Positions 1-13,400 of a stretch of DNA of 64,000 bases are shown piece after piece. Origin of the DNA: Lateolabrax maculatus (taxonomy: Eukaryota > Chordata > Actinopteri > Acropomatiformes > Lateolabracidae); assembly GCA_031216445.1 (NCBI GenBank), contig CM062219.1, forward strand, positions 4,167,001 through 4,231,000. Reading direction: 5' to 3'. The stretch's first letter is position 1. Each line of letters starts with the position of its first letter. The notes beneath the pieces were generated by a model. The model had not been told where the DNA came from. It did no database searches and was given only the letters and a program-made list of their open reading frames with translations. The translations under genes and the position numbers were made by a program.

Positions 1-671
1 CATGTCTGTGCTGGGGTAAGAAATGCAATCTCGCTGTGTAGCCTACTGACGGCTCAATTTATCAGCTCTTTGCAGCTCTGTTACATCCGCAGTGCTGCCT
101 CTGGCCAGCAGGAGCCACTAGCCAGTGCTGTTGCTGCGGCCCTCGTATGGATCCTGTCGTGTCACAGCATGTGGAGTAATCTATACCATATCTACTGTGC
201 TCATATACTGTGAAACTGCTCTCAAGTCCAGACCAGTTGTGATGCAACCATGCCAATTGAAGAAAAAACACCCTTTCTTCAGCCAAGCTCTCCTTGTGGT
301 GCTTCCGCCATCCATTGAAGTCAGAACGCATCAGTGGACAGTGAAAGCTCTATGATGTGGTGTTTTCTGATGAAAAAGTTGACATGATTGCCAGATTTCA
401 GTTTTTAGTTTGACAGCTTGTCAACGTTTTCAGAACAAATCCACTGTGAGTATCGTAACTTCTTATAGGTGATTAAACATACCTCACAGGAATCACAAGA
501 CAAAAACATTTTCAAAGTTGAAGTGTGTGATTAAAACAAGTGTTTAACATCTCTATGGAGAAATTTCAAAAAGCTGTTTTACATTTTTTTTTTTTCTTTA
601 GGCAACATCTGAATTATTTTGTTTCCTTAGTGAATGTATTAATAGCTCATTCTCCCTGTTCTGTGTCTCAG

Positions 672-1495
672 ATTATTGGAACAGCAGCACTGATCGTGTG
701 CATCCTGGCCATAGTTGATCCACACAATAATCCAGTCCCAAGAGGTCTGGAGCCCTTCACTGTAGGCTTTGTGGTGCTGGTCATCGGCCTGTCAATGGGC
801 TTCAACTCTGGTTATGCTGTCAACCCAGCCAGGGACCTGGGACCACGCATCTTCACGGCTCTTGTAGGCTGGGGTTCAGAGGTTTTCACGTGAGTACAGT
901 GCTATTTTGGACTACTTTTAAAAAGTGTGCCGGGTTGAACTGTAAGAAAAACATCATTCATCCATTACCTTTCATACAGTATTAAAGGTGTACTCCACGG
1001 ATTTAGTATAGCACTTTTATAATGCTGAGGAACTCACGAGTTCTTTGGCTCCGTCTAGAGCAGGACATTGTACAATGTATTCCTTGTGACAAATAAACTG
1101 ATCTTCATGTGTCAAATCTGCCCCTTTAAACATATTAACATTGAAATGTCTCGATATTGACGTTGCTCACATGCTTTCTGACATATTACATTGCATCTCT
1201 GTAACTTCCTATATGCACTTATATTATATTTAGGCCTGCTAGAGTAGGTACATTGAATAAAACATTTAAAATGGCACCATGCATTACAGTTTTTATCCAT
1301 TTATTCTCTTACAGAGCAAACAACTACTGGTTCTTTGTGCCTATCTGTGCCCCTTTCCTGGGTGCAGTGGTGGGTGTGCTGATGTACCAGCTAATGATTG
1401 GATACCATTTAGAAGTAGAAGTGCAAAAGAAGCAGAGGGAGACGGAGGAAGAAAGGTTCAAACTTTCCAATGTTACAACCAACGAAGATGTATGA
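672..1495 (+). CDS. aqp3: Aquaporin-3 (aquaglyceroporin), last two coding exons, 5' partial
   Basis: Two exons are visible: 672-889 (phase 0 start, after a pyrimidine-rich stretch ending in CAG) and 1315-1495, ending in TGA. Together they encode the last 132 residues. They cover transmembrane helix 5, the second pore loop with NPA at 822-830 followed by Arg-Asp (the Asp after NPAR is the mark of glycerol-permeable aquaporins), helix 6 and a short charged cytoplasmic tail. The segments [24 protein letters not shown] and YQLMIG are strongly AQP3-like; AQP9 and AQP10 differ at these points. The protein is a plasma-membrane channel for water, glycerol and small solutes. Exons 1-4, with the first NPA, lie left of the window. 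Teleosts may carry two aqp3 copies and I cannot say which this is. The identification is from family knowledge; the exon joins are read directly. Confidence 0.9.
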
Positions 1496-1817
1496 GCACC
1501 TCTGCATTTCTTTTTACAGTTAAGTCACAGTAGATAATAGTCTTGCCTAGAAACTTTATCTTTTGCTGTTTCTTAAAACCCTTTTTTCTTTTCACATATC
1601 ATATATAACTAACACCACTTTCTGGATAACATATAAGCCATCAATGATGATGAAGATCTCTTCCTTTATGACATCTCATAATAGACAGCAGCAGTTTCTC
1701 AGGGAAATATCGCATGTGTAATCTGAATTCATTTCCACCTAACTCCAGTAAGCTCTTTCATTTCTGCCCACAACTATTTCCTTCATGGTGCGTGTCTGCC
1801 AAACAAATATCAGCTCA

Positions 1818-1823
1818 AATAAA
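1818..1823 (+). terminator. Candidate aqp3 polyadenylation signal (AATAAA)
   Basis: The canonical hexamer lies 322 nt after the aqp3 stop codon. A second AATAAA at 2676-2681 could serve a longer 3' UTR. The choice is by position only. Confidence 0.5.
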
Positions 1824-4800
1824 ACAGCTGAACAAAAGAAAGTTTAAGTACTTGTTTATTTCTGTCTAATGGGGAAGACAACCTCAAACATGCCATCAGA
1901 TCAAAAAGCATTCACACTCACCCGTTTCTACTGCAGTTTCTTTCATTTGAATGAACTGTGCAGAATGCCATCTCTGTAGGGTTCCTTAGCTCGAGGCACA
2001 TTTTACTTCTTACAGACACCCAGATACACATTTTCATGAATCAATACATTTAAAAAAAACAATTATGGCATTGGAAAATCAGAAATATGTGTCAGATTAT
2101 TTTTGTTCCCACACCTCTAAGTATAAAAACATGCAAGAGTGTGATCCTGTCTATTACTCTGACTTACAGTGAACTTTGGCAATATCCATGTATGTTTTTC
2201 TTTCCACATTTGCATTAAAGCAAGTTTTTAAAGGTCCACTGCTGTGTAGAATCTACCTAGATTTACCGCTAAAATTGCAATATGTGACAGAAAAATACCC
2301 ATATACACCTATTGTAAGGTACACACAGTATAATGATTTTATGCAGGTTATACACTGAACAGTGCATGCATTTATTTAATATGTAATGAATGAAACTGGA
2401 ACAATATTTATAAACTGTAATTATTCAATCTTGTTTAAAACAAAAGAAGAAGAATGTGATGTACTTTTAAGGGTTCCCACTCTTAAATCAAAACATCTTC
2501 AGGTAGTCCTAGAAATTTAAAGGGATGTTTCCACATTTCATGATCTTCTTAGAGCCACATCGTCTTTTTTATCATAAATGTGAAAATCTCTGACTTTGGC
2601 ACCCCTTTGTGGTCGCAAAAAAATGACACTGTGGAAGACGGCAATGCATACTCGCCCCTCTGCCTCTCCCTCAGAGAATAAAGGTCTGAATCACAGAGAC
2701 TGCACTCATTTTCACCAGAATTTTCTTGTTTTTATAACATAAAACGCATTTCTTTCAGAACGTTTTGCAAAAGGTTATGATTACAAATGAGTATGAATAA
2801 ATGAATCTAAGATGTATCTGTTTTAAACACAATCACTTTTCACACAATTCACTGCTCAAAATAATCCCAACTCAGGATGTACAAATGCATTACCAAAAAC
2901 TTGGATTTGGAACAACATCGACACCTCTTCCAAACCTTTTCTGGAGCCTTTCTCTCGATTCACAGCTTGATTCTTTCAGCTGGCTTCTTGCTCAGGATGA
3001 CGTCATCCTAACAGATGGTTTAAAATTATCATATGATGTTCAGCACCTATTTATCCGTGTTCAGTCATTTGTATCGTAAGGATGACTGTATCTTTATGCC
3101 AATTAGGTAATACCTTAGAGATAATTCTACCAAAAGTAGAAAAAGGTTGGTATATTTCAAGTGAAAAACTAAAAAGAATGTTCTTTTATTGGTGTGGTTG
3201 GTAAGCAGAAACTTGCCTTAGAGACTCACAGGCATGCAAATAGTGACATTTGCTACAATATGAATGCCCTCCCAACTGTTAATGTGCCCCTTTGGTTCAT
3301 AGTGCCTCAGGTGGTTATCACTGTTAGAAATTCGATCTTGGTTTGAAAGGGCACTAAGGGCAAAAAAGGTCAGGGGTATTTGCTCGAAATAACACTCCCA
3401 CTACCATTACACAACAAAGCACACACGTTGCACTACATAGCGCACACACAGACTAGCACACATCAAAAGTTCATATCACTACACGAATGTCTTCCACAGA
3501 CGTCCATCAATGCTCTGTTACCATTATCAGAGAAGCAAACGCATATTCTGCATCAAAATATCAGTAATGACATTTTTGGAGTCTGGAAAAGAATATCAAT
3601 CCATCAGATCTTACAAAGGCTTAAACTTCAGAGACGGGTGTTTGACATTTGGAGTCCCTCTTTGGCATGACCTTTGCAGCAGTTCACCAAACATATCTAG
3701 TGTCAATCTTACCATTTCCCTCTGAAATTATAATTTGACTTCCTGTTGACTTGCAATAGAGAAGCAGAGCAAGCAGCAGGATTTTGCTTTTGCTTTTATA
3801 GATGTCACAATAGAATAAACGCGAGGTTCAACCATCTTTTTAGTGAAAAACTTTCATTACAAACATAACACGGTCTGTTGATTTGAAAAAGCCTAACCAC
3901 AGAGTAAATCCAAATTCAATTCCTATATGCGTTCTATATGCATTGGAGTCAGTCTTGTATGCATGCTGGGGCCGAAAAACACATGGCAGAAATGAAAAAT
4001 GTTATCTATGACCAGAAAATAAACTCAGCAACATTAACTGCAAGAGTAATAAGAATCCTCTCTATGGTTGATATTTGTTTGTTGTCTATCAACTTGTTGC
4101 AACATATACAGGGCACAGTATTAAACATAAAAACATGTGCACACAGGTAGCAGGTTCTCATTTAAGCTTAAACACACTGAATATTATATGCCATATTCAG
4201 CCTAACCTTTATGTCACATCGCACAGGCATTTCAGTGCAGGCGAAGCAATATGAAAGCTTGAGCCACAGCTCCACTGTGTGGTGACGTAATGAACCTTCA
4301 GCACTTCAACCACTGAGTGGGATTTACAAGAGGTCACACATGAAAACCTCTGGTAGATTAAAAAGGTTGAAGTACCATAAAAACACAGTGTGTTGACCAA
4401 AATCAAATAAGATTCTTCCATTAACTTTAATTACTGTTGACATCAGTTTTCATGACTGATATGAGTAATGACAGTGTTATGATCACTGCTATTTGCCTTC
4501 GACCAAATCATAAAACAATCCTGGGGATTATTCCAGCAACTGACTGCACAGGTGGATGCATACACAGACTAAATTACAGTTACACGAACAAATAAAAAGA
4601 AAGGTACATTGTGTTCATATCCTTAGTTCATATGGATTTTAGTTCCCTGATGCACTACCCCCTCTACTGTCCCACAATGCAACAGGGCTGTCATGTTGCA
4701 CAGAGAGTGGCAGCAAACATATTTTCATTCCAAACTTCTACAGCAATAAACTGTTATGGCACGACACCCAACTAAACATATTGCATGCACCAAGAATGCG

Positions 4801-5564
4801 TGTTGCATGCACTGTGCAGGTTACCACAGCAAAAGTCTATCTTTAACAAATGTTGTTCAATTAATGAACTTGAAATTGGAAATATCTATGTTGGATACTG
4901 TCATTGATTCGGGTTGGTTTGTATTTGTTTGTAAAATTGTTTTACTTTTGTTCAGATTGGTTGGTATTTGCATCTGGAGTGGAAAACATCATAGAATACA
5001 TTTGTAAATTTTGTCTTTATTTGTCGATCATGGAACGTGCATTTGTCACCGGTATTGACATTAATTTCTCTCCTGTGACAAAAGTGCACCAGTGCCAACA
5101 TACAATCACAAGCACCTTTTGTCAACGCCACCCACATATTCTTTGTTTTCATAAACGCATAGCACAGGTTGTATCTTCTGCACAGTGCTGCTATATGTTC
5201 TACATACACTGCAATCTGTAAATTCTTCAGATGACTACCAATTTCATCGTTACATACCAAACACCATTGTGCTATCCCTGTACATTTTACGGTACATTAA
5301 GTTTTCATCTGATAACATGCATGGTTATGCTTTGCTGTTTTGTTTATACCACACCCAACCATCCATTCCTGCATTTCAGAATTGCTGCTATGTACTGTGA
5401 CGGGTGTCATCTTCATATGATGGCAAAAAGATCATGACACAATGAAAAACTGATAAGTGAGGTTTAGTAGTGAGGAAGACATAGAGGGGCCACGCCCAAG
5501 ACAGCTATGTTTGATTGGAGATCACTACACAGCTCAGGTTGCTTCCTTGCCCTCATAAAAAAAA
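1824..5564. other. Intergenic DNA downstream of aqp3, no gene seen
   Basis: AT-rich DNA. Open frames are short and have no recognisable domain or splice-flanked structure. The only distinct element is a 16-bp perfect palindrome at 2994-3009 containing a full CRE. Confidence 0.5.
2994..3009. promoter_or_regulatory. Perfect 16-bp palindrome containing a consensus CRE
   Basis: AGGATGACGTCATCCT reads the same on both strands and contains TGACGTCA, the full-length CREB/ATF site. It is about 1.5 kb downstream of the aqp3 stop. Function is inferred from the motif only. Confidence 0.4.
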
Positions 5565-6622
5565 CAGGGCTGGGTCAGATTACTTTGAAATGTAGTCAGT
5601 TACTGAGTAAAATTCCATGGCAATTTTTGTAAAACACTTATAATACAAATGAATTGTATTTTGCATATTCAGCATTTAGGCTTACAGCTGCTTACAAAAG
5701 CAGTAGTGGCACAAACTACACGTTTGTACTGTGTGAAGTTCTACAACAATCGGGATGCTGTTTCTATTTTTGTTGCTGCTGTTTTTTTTTTAATCCAGGC
5801 CACATGGAAGACCTTGCTCTTGTAACACATGGGGAGCACTTACTCAAAATGTTTATGTTCCATTTTCAATGTAAACAAAAATTAATTAAAACTCCATTAT
5901 CCATAAATCATCACTAAAAAACAAACATATATAAGTTGAGTCACTATTAACAAAACTGGCAACCTGAGAGGAGTAATTTACTTTGATACTACAGTAGAAC
6001 AATCGGCATTAAGAATTGGTAAAATCAAATTACTCTTACAAAATCTGTAATCTGTGATTCCCGGCCGTCTACTGCCCCCATGTTCCTGCTCCACACTCAC
6101 TGCTGCAGTTGTTATTATTATTAGTCTGATTTGTTGTCTCTCCTCCTGTTCTGTCTCTCCTCTCCCCCTCTCTCCTCCCCTTTCAACCCAACTCGGTCGA
6201 TGCAGATGGCCGCCCACCCAGAGCCTGGTTCTGCTCGAGGTTTCTACCTGTTAAAAGGGAGTTTTTCCTCGCCACTGTCGCCAAGTGCTTGCTCATGGTG
6301 GGAACTGTTGGGTCTCTGTAAATAATATTTTAAAGAGTATGGTCTAGACCTACTCTATGTGAAAGCGTCTTGAGATAACTTTTGTTATGATTTGGTGCTA
6401 TACAAATAAAATTGACTTGACTTGACAAAAACATGCTGGTGTAAACATCTACAGGTGTACTCTATTGTCATTTTTTAAAGACGCAATCAAAAATGTAATC
6501 AAGCAATTCATGACAATGTAATTGCATAGTTTCTCACATGTAATCTGGACTGCTAGTTACTTATTTTTTGTAACCTGTTTACATGATCCCGGTAAAATGT
6601 AATCCATTACTACCCAACCCTG
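5565..6622. mobile_element. Non-autonomous DNA transposon (hAT-like ends) disrupted by a LINE fragment
   Basis: The left end starts CAGGGCTGGGT and the right end finishes ACCCAACCCTG, so they form terminal inverted repeats. Further matching sequence lies just inside: a GATTACTTTGAAATGTA-type stretch on the left and an inverted GTAATCCATTAC stretch on the right. Such ends are common in teleost hAT-like elements. The 8-bp target duplication is not clear: a poly-A stretch flanks the left end and CAAACAAC the right. No transposase frame is present. A LINE 3' piece (6054-6426) sits inside, so the DNA element was here first. Confidence 0.55.
6054..6426 (+). mobile_element. L2-type non-LTR retrotransposon 3' end
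   Basis: The region ends in TGGTGCTATACAAATAAAAT followed by a short tandem TTGACTTGAC tail. This is the 3' terminus style of fish L2/Maui-class LINEs and their SINEs. A short 3' reading frame remnant (around 6200-6300) is the conserved tail segment repeated in degraded form at 9.7-9.84 kb on the other strand. Truncated and without a reverse transcriptase domain. Confidence 0.65.
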
Positions 6623-9171
6623 CAAACAACCAATGAAATGCAGCTTATCTTGAAGTTTCGTTCTGTACATCGGGAACAGCAGTTTGACAACATTAATACA
6701 ATACATTCAAAACATGGTTTGACTGCACACAAAGCTTCCAAACACATCTCAGCGGATACAGTTGTCATGGAGTTGGTTTAGTTGGTAAATTATAATGAAT
6801 AATTTGCAATGTTATGGCTATGTGATGCAGCTGATTATACTGATACGATATGTGCTAGGCCTAGTGTGGAATACATACACTAAGCCAAAACAAGTAAAAA
6901 TGTGTCAGCCTAATGCTTGTATTGCTGCCCTGGTTGCAGTAACTGCTACATCAAGTTACAGCAAGCTGCTGAGACAGCCATGGCGAGCCCTACCAAAAGT
7001 TAAAACTAAATGTATCTGTTGAACTTTCCCTACCTGTTATGTGTAATTGAAAAATATCCATTGTGATAAACTGATATATTGGTAATGCAGTTAGTTTTTG
7101 CACATAAGTAAAAGAAGCAGTAGCTACACGTGAAGGGATAAAAAAAATATTTGCCAAGTTCCTGCTTAAGTTAAGTAAATGTAACCATCTCATCTTTATG
7201 TGATTTGATTTGGTTGGCCGGACTACAGGAGGTGACTCACTAAGCTTGTCTATTTGAGTTTTTGGGTTTATTTATGTTGGCCAGCTGAGTATTTGTGTTT
7301 GCTTCCTGGGATTAAACAATCCCCGCCCAAGTTTAAAACCTGTCAGTGCAAAAATAATATAAAGCCACACTAAACACCAGTAAAGTGAAATCTTTAAATA
7401 TTCATTTATTTAAGTGATTCATGTGCATTTAAATAAAGAGATCTCTGAACTTCATTCATCTGATTTAAACTGATTCATGTTTGAGCTCACATATCACGCG
7501 TTCTTACAGGGTTACACCACTGGCAATTCCTTTTCATTTTTACTATTAATGCCATGCTGAAATCTGAAGATGGGAGTCTTGTTAAAACTACTGTTTTCAC
7601 AAACCATTTAAAGTCACAGACACATACTGCTACCTTCCCATGTAACCCACCAGTTTGTGTTTGGTACTTGATTACACAATGGCACAATCATTATATTTGT
7701 ATTATATGACAAGTTCAGTGAAGTTCATTGTAAATTTCGCCGGAAGTACGTGGACAAACTGCAACTGGCCTGCTTTCACTGCAGACATTTTGACATGTCA
7801 TTGCAGTGCCAGGGATCATTTAAAGTAGTATCTACTGGTTGGCTTTGACGGATGAAGGGGACATGGTTGCAGTATACACACCATATTTTGTGATACTGAA
7901 ATAAACAAAATAATGGATTTTATACGCCTGTAGCGAGTATTTGTTTAACAATGCATACAGCACATGTACCTTTGATAAAATGTTGCTATGTTATTAATCA
8001 TTTGCTGTGAATATCCCTCCAAGGTTGTCTTATTCAATAGAGTTGAATAAAAGTTAATAAAACTTTAAGAATAAAGAACGTCCTTAAGTCGAAAGGCATC
8101 TTGCAGTTAGAAACATAAACATGCAATGTGGCTATTATAGTATGAAGGAAATTACGTCAAAGGCCTATTTTTACTCAGCAGACTTCCTTGAGTTGCCTTT
8201 AATAAAGAGGCCGATTCCAGGAATCATATGGTTAATCTTGTCAAAGAGGTCATCAAACGTTGTTATTAAGGAAACGTCTGCACATTTTTGTTTGCGCCCT
8301 CTCACAAGTGTGTGTTGTGATCCTTAAAATGACATCACACGGTAATCTTTCATCCGTTTCACATTCTATCAGCAGAGAAACTGAGGCGTTATCTAGGCTG
8401 TCACATTTTTATTGAATAATAGTGAGAGAGGGAGTTTTAATGCAAACTGTAGTGATGTCATGGTGATGAAAGGACGAGGTGAAAAATGTGTATGCTTATT
8501 CATTTGTAAATTTTTGCAAATCCTGTATCCCCAATTTTACTTAAAGCTGCATTAATCAATTTTTCGCCTCTAAGGGGTAGAAAAACACCCAAACAAGTTC
8601 CTTCATCTTTTTAGCTACCCAACGATTGCAAACACAATATTCACTCTCCTTTTTCGCACAGTTTTACCCACCAATTCCTAAAAAAAAATATCTGGTATAT
8701 CTTTGCCTTTATCAAGTTCATATGGTTAGTAAGTTAGCAACAAATATCATACTCAAATATCCAGTAGAAGTACGGCAAACTGAACATGCGTTCGGAGTCC
8801 TCATTCTGGCAGCCTCCCATATATTTTCACTATTTTGGCCCAGGGCAGGTCTGATAAATATATCTGGCTTAGAAATATTCAAATCAAATGCCATGATAGT
8901 CACACATTTGGCATCTTTTTAAAAGGTTCTCTTGGTGAGCTGGCATGCTGGGTGTGGTTCAATACAAGTTACCACTGTCTGTCAAGTGATCCAAAACAAC
9001 AAGCTGACAATGGGTGAACATGGCTGCACCAGAGATTGTTACTAACTATTTATTTACTTCCAATTCCTCTCCGTCAGACTCTGACAGGACTAGTAGATAG
9101 AACCTTAATATTGATAGCGAGCTAGAATACTGGTCCAAATATATGGAGGTAAAGTGCAGTGCAATGCTGTT
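6623..9171. other. Intergenic DNA, no gene seen
   Basis: AT-rich, with only short open frames and no coherent exon series on either strand. I see no RNA gene. It lies between the nested transposon and the LINE-tail cluster. Confidence 0.4.
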
Positions 9172-9179
9172 TCAGTATG

Positions 9180-9260
9180 TAATAATAATAATAATAATAA
9201 TAATGCCTTTATTTGTATAGCACTTTTCTAAAAAACAATGTTTACAAAGTGTACAATAAA
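9180..9260 (-). mobile_element. LINE/SINE 3' tail with (ATT)n end, minus strand
   Basis: On the minus strand this ends GAAAAGTGCTATACAAATAA followed by an AGGC linker and an (ATT)n run (seen as (TAA)n at 9180-9204 on plus). The ending is equivalent to the L2-type tail at 6.4 kb with a different simple-repeat tail. How far the 5' end runs toward 9.4 kb is unclear. Confidence 0.5.
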
Positions 9261-9699
9261 CCCTAATCTCAGCAGCAATGGAAAGGAGGAATAAAGGGTA
9301 ATATATGAAGTAAACAAGTACAGATAAAAACACACAGAGATACAATTTAAAAACAGATCGAAACTTTACATAAAAGTGAGTGCCAAATAATTCAAGAAAC
9401 ACAGAAAACATAAAGACTCCTCAGTCATTCCAGACTCCTGAACGAAGTGCACAGGGAGTGATTCACATAAAAGCCTGTTTATAGAATTGTGTTTTCAGAA
9501 GGGATTAAAAGGATGAAAGTAATTCAGCTTTCCTAATTTCCTCACGTTGTTTGTGATTGTTTGTGCCAGTTATCCAAACTTGAGGAGGATTAACTTTACT
9601 TTCATCCATTCATTAATTTTCTTTCCTGTATCCCAGACATATCTACATTCGTACTTACTAAACTCACACTTACATAATGTTCTGTGTTTTGATAAGGGC

Positions 9700-9840
9700 A
9701 GTGCCACACCCCGTTAACTCCCATGCCCTGGACTCGAGCTAACTGAACTTTCCGAGAAGTCAAGCCAATTTCATTTGCATAGCATAGAGTACTTGGCGAC
9801 AGTGGTGAGGAAAAACTCGCACAACCGTACTTTAACGACA
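9700..9840 (-). mobile_element. Degraded copy of the 3' LINE segment seen at 6.2-6.3 kb
   Basis: CTTGGCGACAGTGGTGAGGA at about 9792 is the reverse complement, with small changes, of the CTCGCCACTGTCGCCAAG stretch near 6270. It is therefore a second, older copy of the same 3' segment on the opposite strand. Its boundaries are approximate. Confidence 0.5.
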
Positions 9841-10442
9841 ATCATAGTTCCTGGTGTATGGTTTAGATAACAGTAATAGATCAGACTCCCCTCCTTATTG
9901 TAATATATACAGTATTCTTTAATAAGAACTTTCCTCAGCTGCATTTTTTTAAGTGGGAAATTCTGTTCTTCATATAATCATCATGTCCTAATGATGAAAT
10001 AATGAATAGCGACTGTTTTATGAGCTCTCATTTGTCCTCTAATGATTGTAACTCCCCCTAAAATGTTAAATTTTTACTTGTTTGAAAAACATTTCCTGCT
10101 ACGTGGATATAACTAAAGCAAAATTCCACACATTTCCTCATCATTCTGCCAAATTGTGAAGATTATGCCAGTGAACCGTTTATGGGCACAGGCTCAAAAG
10201 CAGGTTCAACTGGTCTGACGGTGGAAATCTCAGCAGGAAGACGTTGGAGTCAACAGTTGTCAGTTGGCCACATTGTCACACAGATACTAGGGGCAGGCTT
10301 GTGACTGACGTGACGAGACATTCAGTGCAGTGATTTCTAGTCCCTATTACAACACTGGAAGGAACACCAACCTGTGCACCGCAACAGCTTGTTCTCTGAT
10401 CATCAGGACAATGAGATAATATGATCAATTCTTATTCTCTCA

Positions 10443-13400
10443 ATGGAAAAACAGGTGAGGAACAATATTTCAGACAGAATCCAGAACAGAGTTGTCAATG
10501 ATTTTATTTAATTACTTTTCATGATCTGGAATTAAACCAGCAGTAGCTCTCATCTGACTCGCTTTATTTTGAAAAGCATTATCATATTCGAAATCATTAT
10601 ATTTATGCGTTTGAAAAGAATGAATATGATGATAGTAAATTCACTATAATAAATGATCAAATACATGATAACTAAATTAAAGTAACACAATAGCAACAAC
10701 AATCCTGAACTAAAACAATGAGCAAAAATAGATTTTTAATGAAACAAATATTCCAAGTATTAACATACATATACTGACATGTTAGTTTGATGCATAACAG
10801 TATGACAAAACAATGGAAACTAGGCAATGAAAGAGTGCACTGATGCCATTTTTGAGTTCCATCAATGGTATGTTGTCTCAAGGAACAGAGTTGACGCCAC
10901 TGAAGCAAGTTCAAACATGTTAAATATGGTCAGAAACCTGGATGTGTTTGACAATCATCAGTCAAGATGATGTGACCTCGAAAAACAGTGAGGCATTGTC
11001 ACCAGAGTATCTCAGGTTGAGAGGTGTGTTTGGTCAAGTAGCATACACAAAAACAGAATTGTGATGTGATAATTTTGAAAGGCCTTCATGTTAAACATTA
11101 ACAATAATAATAAGCTGAAACATCATCTTTTCTGTTCATCGTGTTCTTTAGGCACACATCGATATGGCAAACGGAGGGATCCAAGAGGCGAGAACAAAAG
11201 AGCTGACGAAGGAGATCACAGAAGAACAATTCCTTAAAGATCTCTACCTTTTCATGAAGAAGAGAGATACACCCATAGAGAGAATCCCAAATCTGGGCTT
11301 CAAGCAAAGTACTTATAAATATAATTCATTTTATCAAATTCTATCGGTTTCTGAGTGTGAGAAAGCAGTTTTTTTTTTTGTTTGCATTTTACATGTTTTA
11401 TGCACCAAAACATGTTAAACCTACTGCCTCTGTTCCTATAATTAACAGTAATTCTGATTTTAAGTGAAGAAGTTAAATAATTGATTAGTGAATATATAGT
11501 GAATAGGCGAAAAAAATTATCTGCAACGGTCTAATCATCTAGAAATCATTTAAGTAATATTTTAAGCAAAAATGTCAAACATTTCCCAGTTCTAGCCTCT
11601 CAAATGTTATATTTCATTGTACATTGAATATCTTTGCGTGTTGAACTTTTGTCAGACAAAACTATTTTATTTAACTATTTTTAACTAGAAGATGTCACTT
11701 TATTCTAACAACCAATATGCAGATTAATGATCATGAAAATCCTAATAGTTACATCTTAATAATGAAGTGTATTTGATGATGTATTTTTTCCCTGTTTTTC
11801 AGTTAATCTATTTCTGATGTTCAAGACTGTCAGTGACTTGGGTGGATACCACCAGGTAATCAAATTGTCCTATTATTATTATTATTATTATTAATATTAT
11901 TATTATTAGCTGTATTGTTAATATTATTAACAGTGTAAGTATATTTACTTTTGATAATACAATTCTAATTATTTATTTAGTTAATAAGAGGTAGAAGTTA
12001 AAGTGACAGGCTGTAGACTGGCTTCAAACACTTCTTCTACTGATAATGGCCAGTCTAGATTATACAAAGGCCAATTTAGGGACTCACATTGCCACCTAAC
12101 TTAGGATATAAATGCTGCTATGTTGCATTAGTGCCTATACAAAAAACAAAACAAAAAAAACACAAAATGAAATAAATAAAATATCCTGCACTCTTCCAGG
12201 TGACTGCTCAGCAGCTGTGGAAGCAAGTATACAACATGCTTGGAGGTAATCCTCGAAGCACGAGTGCAGCCACATGCACCCGGAGGCACTATGAGAAGTA
12301 AGTTTAAGAATGCACGCTGTCTGGCTAAGAACGGGGCGAGTATTATATGTCATATGTTTATCTGATTGATGTGTTCTCTGTGCAGGCTGCTTCTGCCGTA
12401 TGAATGCCATGTGAAAGGCATATTGATCAACACCGCCGCGCCTCATAATCAGTCAAAGCACTTGCACTATGCCAACTACAGCGAAGAAGATCATGATGGC
12501 CAGAGACCAGCTAAACGCAAGATGTTGTCTATACCTCTGCCCCCATTGGTATGATTTGCACTGCTTTTATCTGCATAGACGAAAACGCAAACTTAGAAAT
12601 AAATATTCTTCATTACAACACGTAGTAAATAATTACATCCTGAAGTTGCGGTTTGGGTTATAAATGCACGTTAGATGGTATGATATGATGCATTAATAAT
12701 TATTTAAGATATATTTTTCTAAAGAGCTTTAAGATCCCAATAATCTCATATTTACAGTTAGTTAAACCTTTTTCTTTTCAAGTGTATTAGACGATACATT
12801 AAAGCAAAATATGCTTATTTAATAGTTTTTTTTATGGATTTAACAGTTAAAATATAATGTGTTCATTAGTGAGCTGTGAGGTAGATTTTGTGAGCTTTTG
12901 AGAGCAGAGCCAGGCTGGCAAGTGAATAAGCATATTCCCCTAAAATGTCAAACTATTCCTTCAACCTCTGACAGACCACTCATTTTTTCCAACAGAACCC
13001 TCATAACCTCCATGGGAGAGGCTTCCCTCTGCCGCTCCACTACCCTCACTACTATCACCCAAGCCACGCCGTTCTGCCCCCCCATATCCCCATCTCCTCG
13101 CCAGTGTTGACACCACCAGCCCCCACGCCCCGGTTTTCTTTCCATCCATCTCATCTAAACCCAACAGACCGGGTTAAGGAGCCACTGGAGCACCTGCGCT
13201 ACCTGGCAGAGAAGTACAAGACCTCATCTGGCTTGGCCGAGCCTCTGAACCTCAGCATCAAAGCGTCAAGCCAGGAAGCCAACAGAAACCCTGCCTCATC
13301 GTTTGCCCCACCTTCGTCCAGCAAGAACCCAAAGTTTTTGAATAAACCCTCTCCTCTGTACACTCTTCACTGCCCGCAGATGCCGAGGAACGAAGTATGT

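Noticed and set aside
1..671. Search for aqp3 exon 4 at the window start
   Set aside because: No in-frame match to the exon with the FATYPS-like segment. The region is intron.
6054..6325. Open frames with Pro/Ser-rich translation on both strands near 6.1-6.3 kb
   Set aside because: They lie in the LINE 3' fragment. The same text recurs in degraded form at 9.7-9.84 kb, so they are repeat sequence, not a gene.
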